Assembly: GCA_030635405.1 (NCBI GenBank)
Contig: DAOVZA010000162.1
Location: 1-5,671, forward strand
Direction of reading: 5' to 3'
Source: Desulfocapsa sp.
GTDB taxonomy: Bacteria; Desulfobacterota; Desulfobulbia; Desulfobulbales; Desulfocapsaceae
Length of the DNA: 5,671 nt
Under the pieces are notes generated by a model. The model did no database searches. It worked only from the letters and a program-made list of their open reading frames with translations, and was not told the DNA's origin. Of the stretch, positions 1-5,671 are shown one piece after another (position 1 is the first letter of the stretch; each line of letters begins with the position of its first letter). A program made the position numbers and the translations under genes.

Positions 1-1
1 G

Positions 2-406
2 GTACACAATGAGTTCTCATCCTTCTTTTTTTCTCGTATTTTAAATTTTCAAAAAAACCAGAAAAACATGGTACCTACCTTTGCAGATGGAAAAAGGCAC
101 GAAGTTCTGGTGCATGTTGGTGATGAAACAGTTATCAAAAACACCATATTGGGGGATGTTAATGTGTTTCCGGTTAAGCCCATCATGAAGTTCAAAGGCC
201 TCTATGATAAAGATGGTGATACAGTAATCTGGCTTACAAACAATTCGTGTCGAATTCCGGTTCGTATTAATTCTAAAATACTGATTGGGTCACTCACAGC
301 TGAACTTGTTTCCTACACCAATCCTCATTGCAGTGAAATGAGTGAATATGATGCTTCCTTACACGACGTCAAACCTAATCAAGAGATTTTTGAACTCGGG
401 GACTGA
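2..406 (+). CDS. DUF3108 domain-containing protein, C-terminal part (5' end outside window)
   Basis: This is the C-terminal 134 codons of a protein that resembles the DUF3108 family, whose members are exported, usually about 220-280 residues long, and have no established biochemical role. The reading frame is open from base 2 to the stop at 404-406. The first ATG, at position 68, lies inside the domain and has no ribosome binding site, so it is not the start. Family-like traits are the HNE-F-S start of the visible part, the DGKRHEV stretch, a KFKGLYDKDGD turn, then W-L-T-N-N followed by RIPVRI and a closing IGSLTAELVSY strand. This is the usual ending, in which a tryptophan strand is followed by an R-x-P-V pair. 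The last 25 or so residues are a polar tail. No signal peptide can be seen because the N-terminus is missing. The family call rests on motif recall; function is unknown. Confidence 0.8.
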   Translation, partial: VHNEFSSFFFSRILNFQKNQKNMVPTFADGKRHEVLVHVGDETVIKNTILGDVNVFPVKPIMKFKGLYDKDGDTVIWLTNNSCRIPVRINSKILIGSLTAELVSYTNPHCSEMSEYDASLHDVKPNQEIFELGD

Positions 407-431
407 ATTTCAAGAAGTCTCTCTTCTAGTA

Positions 432-459
432 TTGATTATATCCAGAAAGTGTTTATAGT
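432..459 (+). promoter_or_regulatory. Candidate sigma70-type promoter for adk
   Basis: TTGATT at 432-437 (4 of 6 matches to TTGACA) is followed after 16 bases by TATAGT at 454-459 (5 of 6 matches to TATAAT). It lies in the 122-base gap between the DUF3108 stop and adk and would give a leader of about 60 bases. A second -35-like TTGACC at 471-476 lacks a good -10 partner. The region is AT-rich, so chance matches are possible. Confidence 0.4.
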
Positions 460-528
460 CTGCCTCCAAATTGACCAATAAAAGTATAAGATAAACAATA
501 AAAATATTTGATACATTAGGAGAATAGC

Positions 529-1176
529 ATGAAACTTATTCTTTTGGGCGCTCCCGGCGCTGGAAAAGGTACCGTTGCAAAATTACTCACCGCCGTTGAT
601 GGTTCTGTTCAGATTTCCACCGGAGATATTCTTCGTGGAGCTGTTACAGCAGGAACTGAGCTTGGAAAAGAAGCTGAAGGTTACATGAAACGTGGTGATC
701 TTGTTCCTGATTCATTGATCATGGGAATTATGGAAAGTCGCCTTCAGGAAGATGACTGCGCAAAGGGCTTTCTGCTCGATGGTTTTCCCCGTACAATTCC
801 ACAGGCTGAAGAACTCACCGCTCTTCTTACAAAACTCGACATTAAGCTTGATATGGCTGTTGAGATTGATGTTCCTAAGGATATCATACTTGATAGACTC
901 TGTACCCGTCGTACTTGTGAGAACCCAGAGTGTCAGGCAATTTACAATGTGAAATCCAATCCACCAAAAGTTGAAGGAATCTGTGATCTATGTGGAGCCA
1001 AGGCTATCCAGCGTGAAGATGAGACCGAAGAGGCTATCAGCCACCGTCTTGAGACCTACAACGAGAAAACTTCACCTCTTATCGGTTTTTACAAAGAAGC
1101 TGGTCTGCTTTTAAGTATTCCTGCTACTTCCAGTGATGCTGTTATTGCTGGCGTAAAAGAAAAACTCAATCTGTAA
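529..1176 (+). CDS. adk: Adenylate kinase, zinc-type LID
   Basis: This cytosolic enzyme interconverts ATP + AMP and 2 ADP and is essential for adenylate balance. The 215 residues match the long-LID bacterial form (about 210-217). The P-loop GAPGAGKGT is at residues 7-15. AMP-site residues T31, R36, the DGFPRT segment at 84-89 with R88, and Q92 are present. LID arginines R123 and R162 and the later R173 are in the expected places. The LID (about 122-160) carries C130, C135, C152 and C155, which fit a structural zinc site, but the first pair is spaced CX4C rather than the usual CX2C. The start is supported by AGGAGA at 518-523, five bases before the ATG. A promoter candidate lies upstream and a strong terminator directly downstream, so the gene may be monocistronic. 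No key residue is missing. The identification is secure; zinc binding is inferred from the cysteines. Confidence 0.98.
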   Translation: MKLILLGAPGAGKGTVAKLLTAVDGSVQISTGDILRGAVTAGTELGKEAEGYMKRGDLVPDSLIMGIMESRLQEDDCAKGFLLDGFPRTIPQAEELTALLTKLDIKLDMAVEIDVPKDIILDRLCTRRTCENPECQAIYNVKSNPPKVEGICDLCGAKAIQREDETEEAISHRLETYNEKTSPLIGFYKEAGLLLSIPATSSDAVIAGVKEKLNL

Positions 1177-1199
1177 AAACTGTTTGTTGGATTTTAATT

Positions 1200-1242
1200 G
1201 GGGAATGGAAAATATCGGTTTTCTATTCCCCTTTCTTTATTT
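1200..1242 (+). terminator. Intrinsic terminator after adk
   Basis: A 13-bp stem pairs 1200-1212 (GGGGAATGGAAAA) with 1219-1231 (TTTTCTATTCCCC), with one G-T wobble and a six-base loop. The T-rich tail TTTCTTTATTT follows immediately at 1232-1242. It starts 23 bases after the adk stop. Four G-C pairs at the base and the adjacent T tract make this a classic rho-independent terminator. Its tail ends only 16 bases before the purC start codon. Confidence 0.9.
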
Positions 1243-1258
1243 AAGTGGGAGCGTATAA

Positions 1259-2155
1259 ATGAGTGAGTCAGTATTAGAAACGAATTATGAGGGACTAAAT
1301 CTTGTGCATCGTGGAAAGGTTCGTGATATGTACGCAATCCCCGGTCACGATGACAAATTGCTGATGGTGGCCACTGATCGTATTTCCGCCTTTGATGTGG
1401 TTATTGATGCGATTCCAGGTAAGGGAAAGGTATTAACACAACTCTCTCTCTTTTGGTTTGATCTGCTAGGAGATGTGGTTGATAATCATCTTATTACGGC
1501 AGATGTGAATGAATATCCTGAAGTGTGCAAACCATATGCTGCAGAGCTTGATGGACGCTCCATGCTTGTTCATAAAACAAAGCCTTTGAGTGTTGAATGT
1601 ATTGTTCGAGGCTATATTTCTGGATCGTTCTGGAAGGCATATCAGAAAAATACCACCGTATGCGGCTTTGAGTTCCCTGATAACTTACAGGAGTCAGATA
1701 AGTTTCCTGAAGTGATTTTTACCCCATCAACCAAGGCCGATCTTGGTGAACATGACGAAAACATTTCGGTCAGTGAAATGGAAGATTTACTTGGAAAGGA
1801 ACAGACCCAAAAGATCTCTGATATCAGTGTTGAGCTCTATAGTAGAGCAGCTGATTTTGCACGATCCAAGGGGATTATTATAGCAGACACAAAGTTTGAA
1901 CTCGGACTTCTTGGAGACGAGAACAAGCTTATTTTGATAGATGAAGTTTTAACACCGGATTCGTCACGTTTCTGGCCTCTAGACCAATACGAACCAGGAA
2001 AAGGACAGCCAAGCTTTGATAAGCAGTTCCTGCGTGATTATCTCTCAACCCTTGACTGGGATAAGAATCCACCAGCTCCAAAAGTTCCTCAAGAGATTAT
2101 TGATAAAACCAGGGCTCGTTATGAAGAGGCATTGGAAAAAATAACAAAGAACTAA
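1259..2155 (+). CDS. purC: Phosphoribosylaminoimidazole-succinocarboxamide synthase (SAICAR synthetase)
   Basis: PurC joins CAIR and L-aspartate using ATP to give SAICAR, ADP and phosphate in de novo purine synthesis, in the cytosol. The 298 residues match the longer, ADE1-like bacterial and fungal form rather than the roughly 240-residue form. The nucleotide-binding GKVRDMY is at 19-25, followed by TDRISAFDV at 39-47. The first family signature, PLSVECIVRGYISGS, is at 109-123. STKADLGEHDENIS at 157-170 is the substrate loop typical of the long form. The second signature, IADTKFELG, is at 208-216, followed by LIDEVLTPDSSRFWP at 226-240 and the C-terminal SFDKQFLRDYL at 252-262. The start is supported by GGGAG at 1247-1251, seven bases before the ATG. 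The gene sits just after the adk terminator with no obvious promoter of its own, and it converges on the kinase gene downstream. No defect is visible. Confidence 0.98.
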   Translation: MSESVLETNYEGLNLVHRGKVRDMYAIPGHDDKLLMVATDRISAFDVVIDAIPGKGKVLTQLSLFWFDLLGDVVDNHLITADVNEYPEVCKPYAAELDGRSMLVHKTKPLSVECIVRGYISGSFWKAYQKNTTVCGFEFPDNLQESDKFPEVIFTPSTKADLGEHDENISVSEMEDLLGKEQTQKISDISVELYSRAADFARSKGIIIADTKFELGLLGDENKLILIDEVLTPDSSRFWPLDQYEPGKGQPSFDKQFLRDYLSTLDWDKNPPAPKVPQEIIDKTRARYEEALEKITKN

Positions 2156-2172
2156 AGGCAGTCTATAGATAC

Positions 2173-2224
2173 TCGATGGCTGGCACTTGTTCTGAGTGTT
2201 AGCCATTGATCTAACTTCTTTTTT
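2173..2224 (+). terminator. Probable terminator between convergent purC and kinase gene
   Basis: A 16-bp imperfect stem pairs 2173-2188 with 2194-2209 around a five-base loop (GTTCT), with four G-T wobbles when read as + strand RNA. A run of six T lies at 2219-2224, nine bases past the stem rather than directly after it. It lies 17 bases after the purC stop. On the minus strand no T tract follows the hairpin, so it best serves purC, although the hairpin could also protect the 3' end of the kinase transcript. Confidence 0.55.
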
Positions 2225-2231
2225 CCAAAGA

Positions 2232-3779
2232 TTATTCCTTAACCAATTCACAGATTATTTTTTCAAGCCTTTCAAAGGGAATGGGTTTGGTCACATATTC
2301 ATCCATTCCTGCTTTTCTGCATTTTTCCTCAAAATCTGTTGTTGCCTGGGCTGTGAGTGCAACAATTGGGATGCTCGGCTGCTTTTTAGCCTTTTCCCTC
2401 TGTCTGATTATTTTTGTGGCTTCAAGTCCGTTCATAACGGGCATACGGATATCCATCAGGATGATGTCAGCAGCTGTTGACTCCATGGTATCCAGTAAAT
2501 CCTGTCCGTTATCACATACGGTTACAGTGGCACCCTGTTCTTCAAGATAAGCCGTGATAATACGTTGATTGATAAATTCATCTTCAGCAAGAAATATATG
2601 GATATCTGTAAGATTCTTATCTGTTGTGATGAGGTTTTCATTGGACTCCAACTCACCGGAACTTCCTTCAATTCTTTCACAACATATTGTAAAACAAAAG
2701 GTTGATCCATCTAGTCCGCTTTCATCAAGCCATAATTTTCCGCCCATAGCTTCTACAAAATCAGCACTAATTGAAAGCCCCAGACCAGTTCCAACAATAC
2801 TGTGTTCAGCGCCGATATCTCCACGATTAAATGCGTTAAAGATTATTTCCTGTGCTTCTTTAGGAATACCAATACCGTGATCTTTTAAAGTAAAAAGAAG
2901 TTCAACTTTTGATCCTGTAATTTGAGCCTGCAGCTTAACTGTGAGCTTAATAGGTCCTTTTTTACTGAACTTTATACTGTTACTTATGAGATTTATTAAA
3001 ATCTGTCGAATGCGCCCGCTATCGCCGTTTAAATTGTTGGGGATATCATCAGATAGGTCAGAAGTGATGTCGATGTTGTTTTTTTCAGTCTGTATATGAA
3101 GCAGATCGATAACTTCAGAGAGTAATTTAGAGAGAGTGAAGGGTGAGCGATGAAGTTTTAATTTACCTGATTCTATCTGAGAAAGATCCAAAATTGAACT
3201 GATGACTGTTTGGAGTTGATAGCCGGAAAGGGTAGCCATGGACAGCAGTTGTTTTTGATAGTCATTAAGAGGATCTTTCCCTAGCATTTCTAACATCGCG
3301 ACCATTCCGTGCAGTGGTGTACGGATTTCATGGCTCATGTTTGCAAGGTAGATAGATTTTGCCTGATTTGCTTTTTCGGCACTTAATTTTGCTGTGGTGG
3401 CAGCTTTTTCTTCAATACGCCGTTTTTTAACCTCTTTCTCAAGTAAATCCTTTGATTGACGGCGTTGCAGATTCAAATTGTTTATTACATTGGCAAGTTC
3501 CTGAAATTCAGCATCGGCTGAAAGTGAAATAGTATTTTTTCCACCAAGAAGCATTGTTGCAGAATCAGAGACGAGCGTTTGCAGGGGAACAACAACTTTT
3601 TTGTTGGTTGTCCAGGCTATACAAAAGAAGATACCTAAAAAAACTGTTGTCAGTACGCTCAGGAATACAAATGAAAAGGTATTATTTTGATAAAGAAAAA
3701 AAGCTCCCATCAGCAATATCTGTATAAAAAGTATACCAACAAAAACAGAAATGAGGCGTGTACGTATACTTATGCGCAT
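2232..3779 (-). CDS. Membrane-bound hybrid sensor histidine kinase (TM2-HAMP-HisKA-HATPase_c-REC)
   Basis: This 515-residue inner-membrane kinase should autophosphorylate on His and pass phosphate to its own receiver. Two hydrophobic helices (about 7-29 and 35-57) are joined by only a few polar residues (QNNTFS), so there is essentially no periplasmic sensor domain. A HAMP-like segment (about 60-106, with P65 and the DAEFQELANVINNL helix) leads into a coiled coil (about 105-145). HisKA carries the H-box SHEIRTPLHG with H150. The ATPase domain shows an N-box around N263 and N267, the G1 box DHGIGIP at 300-306, the F-box FNAFNRG at 314-320 and the G2 box GTGLGLSIS at 330-338. The receiver (about 393-512) has E399 and D400, phosphoacceptor D443, T476 and K498. 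All catalytic residues are present. The start codon has only a weak, distant AGG upstream; no better in-frame start exists, and the MRISIRTRL start fits a membrane kinase. The signal sensed cannot be told. The gene is transcribed divergently from the next kinase. Confidence 0.95.
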   Translation of the reverse strand: MRISIRTRLISVFVGILFIQILLMGAFFLYQNNTFSFVFLSVLTTVFLGIFFCIAWTTNKKVVVPLQTLVSDSATMLLGGKNTISLSADAEFQELANVINNLNLQRRQSKDLLEKEVKKRRIEEKAATTAKLSAEKANQAKSIYLANMSHEIRTPLHGMVAMLEMLGKDPLNDYQKQLLSMATLSGYQLQTVISSILDLSQIESGKLKLHRSPFTLSKLLSEVIDLLHIQTEKNNIDITSDLSDDIPNNLNGDSGRIRQILINLISNSIKFSKKGPIKLTVKLQAQITGSKVELLFTLKDHGIGIPKEAQEIIFNAFNRGDIGAEHSIVGTGLGLSISADFVEAMGGKLWLDESGLDGSTFCFTICCERIEGSSGELESNENLITTDKNLTDIHIFLAEDEFINQRIITAYLEEQGATVTVCDNGQDLLDTMESTAADIILMDIRMPVMNGLEATKIIRQREKAKKQPSIPIVALTAQATTDFEEKCRKAGMDEYVTKPIPFERLEKIICELVKE

Positions 3780-3802
3780 TTTAGCAATGACGGAACCTGC
3801 AA

Positions 3803-3822
3803 AATTAAATTGAATTAAATTG
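3803..3822. repeat. Perfect 10-bp tandem repeat (AATTAAATTG, two copies)
   Basis: AATTAAATTG occurs at 3803-3812 and again at 3813-3822 with no gap, about 24 bases upstream of the leftward kinase start. Its first eight bases (AATTAAAT) recur at 3875-3882. The ten-base period is near one helical turn, which would fit two protein contacts on one DNA face, but AT-rich sequence produces such repeats easily. Confidence 0.6.
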
Positions 3823-3941
3823 TAATAGGTAACAAATAATCCGTATAGAATTGGAACTGAAAAAATATGCTATCAATTAAATAGGATAAATCTGATTCTA
3901 ATACACCTTGTTAGCAATAAAAGAGTATTTCAGATATTTTA

Positions 3942-3969
3942 ATTACCTTGTAATACATATAATTACAAG
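3942..3969. promoter_or_regulatory. Operator-like inverted repeat CTTGTAAT-N7-ATTACAAG
   Basis: CTTGTAAT at 3947-3954 is a perfect 8-bp inverted repeat of ATTACAAG at 3962-3969, with seven bases between them. A further ATTAC at 3942-3946 forms a second, smaller palindrome with GTAAT at 3950-3954. The core TTGTAAT is also found at 3820-3826. The site lies roughly midway between the two divergent start codons. The dyad is too AT-rich, and lacks a T tract, to be a terminator; a regulator binding site is the most natural reading. No regulator can be named. Confidence 0.4.
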
Positions 3970-4095
3970 CTGTTATGTGTTGTTTGAATGACGATCCCTG
4001 TATTTTGATCTTATTTGACTCTTCTATGTTTCTTTTGATACTATAAATATATATAGATATTTACGTATTTTTTTTATCCTGGTTTTATAAATATT

Positions 4096-4123
4096 TTGAA
4101 CCTGAGAGTTATAACAATATATT
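4096..4123 (+). promoter_or_regulatory. Candidate sigma70-type promoter for the soluble hybrid kinase
   Basis: TTGAAC at 4096-4101 (4 of 6 matches to TTGACA) is followed after 16 bases by TATATT at 4118-4123 (5 of 6 matches to TATAAT). It would give a leader of about 45 bases before the ATG at 4175. Another possible pair, TTGACT at 4015-4020 with GATACT at 4037-4042, lies further upstream. The AT-rich setting lowers confidence in either. Confidence 0.4.
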
Positions 4124-4174
4124 TCTTAGTAACTTGAATTTTTTGATAAGATTTGCTGACTACAGGGAGACTCA

Positions 4175-5671
4175 ATGGATTTAAAACATCCTGTTACCAT
4201 TCTTAGCATAGAAGATGACCAGCTTGTCCGAAAGGCAATGGCTGCATATCTTCGTGGAATTGGATATACGGTTCTTGAGGCAGAGGATGGAGTGGAAGGG
4301 CTTGAGTTATTCCGTAGAGCTCATCCGGATCTCGTTCTCACCGACCTGTGTCTTCCAAAACTTGATGGTTTGAGTGTACTTGCAACAATTATTGATGAGT
4401 CACCTGAGATTCCAGTAATAATTGCTTCTGGTATGGGCACTTTAGGCGATGCAATTAAAGCCTTAAAACTTGGAGCTAGAGACTATGTAACTAAACCCAT
4501 TACGGACATGAACCTTGTAAGGTATGCCGTTGAGAGAGCTTTGGAACGAGTCAGGCTTTTAGAGGAAAATAAAAGATATCAACAGTCTCTTGAAGAAGAG
4601 GTTAAGAAAAAAACAGCTGAATTGCAGCAGGCACACAAACTTGAGGCCATCGGCACCCTGGCAGGTGGTATTGCCCATGACTTTAATAATATCCTTGCAA
4701 CGATCATGGGTTTTACTGAACTTGCCCTCTTAAAAGCAGATGAAAATGGTGAAATAGCAAGTAATTTAAATCACGTTTTAAAGGCTAGCAACCGTGCCAA
4801 AGATTTAGTTCTTCAAATATTGACATTCAGTCGTAAAACCGAAACTGAAAGACGTCCCATTCAGGCTTCTCTTGTTATTAAAGAAGCTCTCAAACTTATG
4901 CAGGCTACCATACCGGCAACAGTTCAGTTAACGCAGCATATCACTGCAAATGATATAGCTATCCTGGCAAACCCCACTGAGATTCACCAGGTAATTACAA
5001 ACCTTTGTACCAACGCCCTCCATGCTCTTCCTCGTGAGCAGGGAACTATAACTGTGGGGCTCGATGAGTACGTTATCACAGAAAATAATCCACTGGATTT
5101 ACAAAAAGGTCAGGCTGGTAATTATTTACGGCTCACTGTCAGTGATACCGGATGCGGTATGGCTCAGGAAACGTTGATTAATGTTTTTGATCCTTTTTTC
5201 ACAACAAAAGAAAAAGGACAGGGCACAGGGCTTGGTCTTTCAGTTGTACATGGCATTGTAACTGGTTGCAAAGGGACCGTTAAGGTAAAGAGTGAACTTG
5301 ATCATGGAACGACAATTACAGTTCTTTTGCCGGCTATAGAGGCCGCCGAAACAGTAGAAACTGAAGCGGTGGTACAACCGCCTGGTGGCTCTGAGAAAAT
5401 CTTATTTGTAGATGATGAAAAAGATTTGCGGAAAATTGCAGAATTAATGCTCAGCTATCTTGGTTATTCCGTAGTTTGTTGTGCATCTGGCGTCGAGGCA
5501 CTTGAGGCGATTAATAATGATTGCTCTCGATTTGATCTGGTTATCACAGACCAGTCCATGCCTGAAATGCCAGGAATAGAGCTTGCGGCACAGCTTCTCA
5601 CCATTTGCCCGGGAATGCCCATTCTTCTTTGTACAGGGTACAGTTCAATTGTAGATGAAGAAACGGCTTTA
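4175..5671 (+). CDS. Soluble hybrid histidine kinase (REC-HisKA-HATPase_c-REC), 3' end outside window
   Basis: The frame stays open for 499 codons to the last base, so the stop lies beyond the window. The start is the ATG at 4175, with GGGAGA at 4165-4170 four bases upstream. There is no signal peptide or membrane helix, so it acts in the cytosol. Receiver 1 (about 6-120) has E13, D14 and D15, phosphoacceptor D57, S85 and K107; its SGMGTLGDAIKA and GARDYVTKP segments look like NtrC-type receivers. A coiled coil (about 120-155) leads to HisKA with GGIAHDFNN and H168. The ATPase domain has an N-box with N276 and N280, the G1 box DTGCGM at 324-329, the F-box FDPFFTTK at 338-345 and the G2 box GTGLGLSVV at 350-358. 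After a short acidic linker, receiver 2 (from about 407) shows D413 and D414, phosphoacceptor D459 and T487; its conserved lysine falls past the edge. It probably receives phosphate or a regulatory signal on receiver 1 and gates its own kinase. Partner and output are unknown. Confidence 0.95.
   Translation, partial: MDLKHPVTILSIEDDQLVRKAMAAYLRGIGYTVLEAEDGVEGLELFRRAHPDLVLTDLCLPKLDGLSVLATIIDESPEIPVIIASGMGTLGDAIKALKLGARDYVTKPITDMNLVRYAVERALERVRLLEENKRYQQSLEEEVKKKTAELQQAHKLEAIGTLAGGIAHDFNNILATIMGFTELALLKADENGEIASNLNHVLKASNRAKDLVLQILTFSRKTETERRPIQASLVIKEALKLMQATIPATVQLTQHITANDIAILANPTEIHQVITNLCTNALHALPREQGTITVGLDEYVITENNPLDLQKGQAGNYLRLTVSDTGCGMAQETLINVFDPFFTTKEKGQGTGLGLSVVHGIVTGCKGTVKVKSELDHGTTITVLLPAIEAAETVETEAVVQPPGGSEKILFVDDEKDLRKIAELMLSYLGYSVVCCASGVEALEAINNDCSRFDLVITDQSMPEMPGIELAAQLLTICPGMPILLCTGYSSIVDEETAL

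Larger units (their letters stand above)
3780..4174. other. AT-rich divergent intergenic region between the two kinase genes
   Basis: These 395 bases separate the starts of two divergent kinase genes and hold no credible gene. The longest ATG-started frames I noticed are only 6 to 15 codons and have no ribosome binding site. The region is much richer in A and T than the flanking genes. It contains a 10-bp tandem repeat, an inverted repeat with a third half-site, another TTGTAAT copy at 3820-3826, and a promoter candidate for the rightward gene. A 7-bp AT-only inverted repeat (4044-4050 with 4057-4063) may simply reflect composition. I found no convincing promoter for the leftward kinase. Confidence 0.7.

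Noticed and set aside
413..427. Short hairpin AGAAG-N5-CTTCT after the DUF3108 stop
   Set aside because: The stem is only five base pairs, has few G-C pairs and no T tract follows, so it does not support a terminator call.
752..952. 66-codon frame inside adk
   Set aside because: It is an out-of-frame shadow of a fully conserved adenylate kinase and lacks its own ribosome binding site.
1177..1258. Possible purine riboswitch upstream of purC
   Set aside because: The gap is 82 bases and is mostly taken by a simple terminator hairpin; no multi-helix aptamer can be fitted.
2181..2196. TGGCAC followed by TTGTT, resembling the -24 half of a sigma54 promoter
   Set aside because: The required -12 element is absent at the right spacing, and the sequence is part of the hairpin between convergent genes, with no gene start nearby downstream.
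2196..2880. Several plus-strand and alternative minus-strand open frames of 60-100 codons over the membrane kinase gene
   Set aside because: They overlap a complete kinase with all catalytic motifs, encode low-complexity or unfamiliar sequence, and are shadows of that gene.
3914..3958. Minus-strand 15-codon frame starting at 3958
   Set aside because: It has no ribosome binding site, very AT-rich codons and no recognisable peptide character; frames of this length are expected by chance.

Overview
The window is an AT-leaning piece of a Gram-negative bacterial chromosome. It carries the 3' end of a DUF3108 gene, two housekeeping nucleotide-metabolism genes (adk and purC), and a divergent pair of hybrid histidine kinases. 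The protein features (a DUF3108 C-terminus, an adenylate kinase with a cysteine-rich LID, a long-form PurC, and REC-HisKA-HATPase-REC kinases) suggest a sulfate-reducing or related Desulfobacterota (former Deltaproteobacteria) genome. That taxonomic call is inference from family resemblance, not a database result. I see no mobile element, CRISPR array, tRNA or rRNA.

Layout. Positions 2-406 (+) are the C-terminal 134 codons of a DUF3108-type envelope protein whose start lies before the window. Positions 407-528 hold a plausible sigma70-type promoter for adk. Positions 529-1176 (+) are adk, followed by a strong intrinsic terminator at 1200-1242. Positions 1259-2155 (+) are purC, whose end converges on the first kinase gene with a long imperfect hairpin between them. 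Positions 2232-3779 (-) encode a membrane hybrid kinase (two TM helices, HAMP-like linker, HisKA, HATPase_c, REC). Positions 3780-4174 are a very AT-rich divergent intergenic region. It has a 10-bp tandem repeat, an operator-like inverted repeat and a promoter candidate for the rightward gene. Positions 4175-5671 (+) encode a soluble hybrid kinase (REC-HisKA-HATPase_c-REC) that runs off the right edge with no stop codon.

How they fit together. Adk balances AMP, ADP and ATP, and PurC performs a step of de novo purine synthesis; they share a nucleotide theme and direction but are separated by a terminator. The two divergent kinases may be parts of one multistep phosphorelay: both carry a receiver, the soluble one begins with a receiver that can take phosphate from elsewhere, and neither shows an HPt or DNA-binding output domain within the window. 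This link is inference from adjacency and domain order. The most interesting uncharacterised elements are this kinase pair and the repeat-bearing intergenic region they share. I do not see a clearly novel system beyond that.
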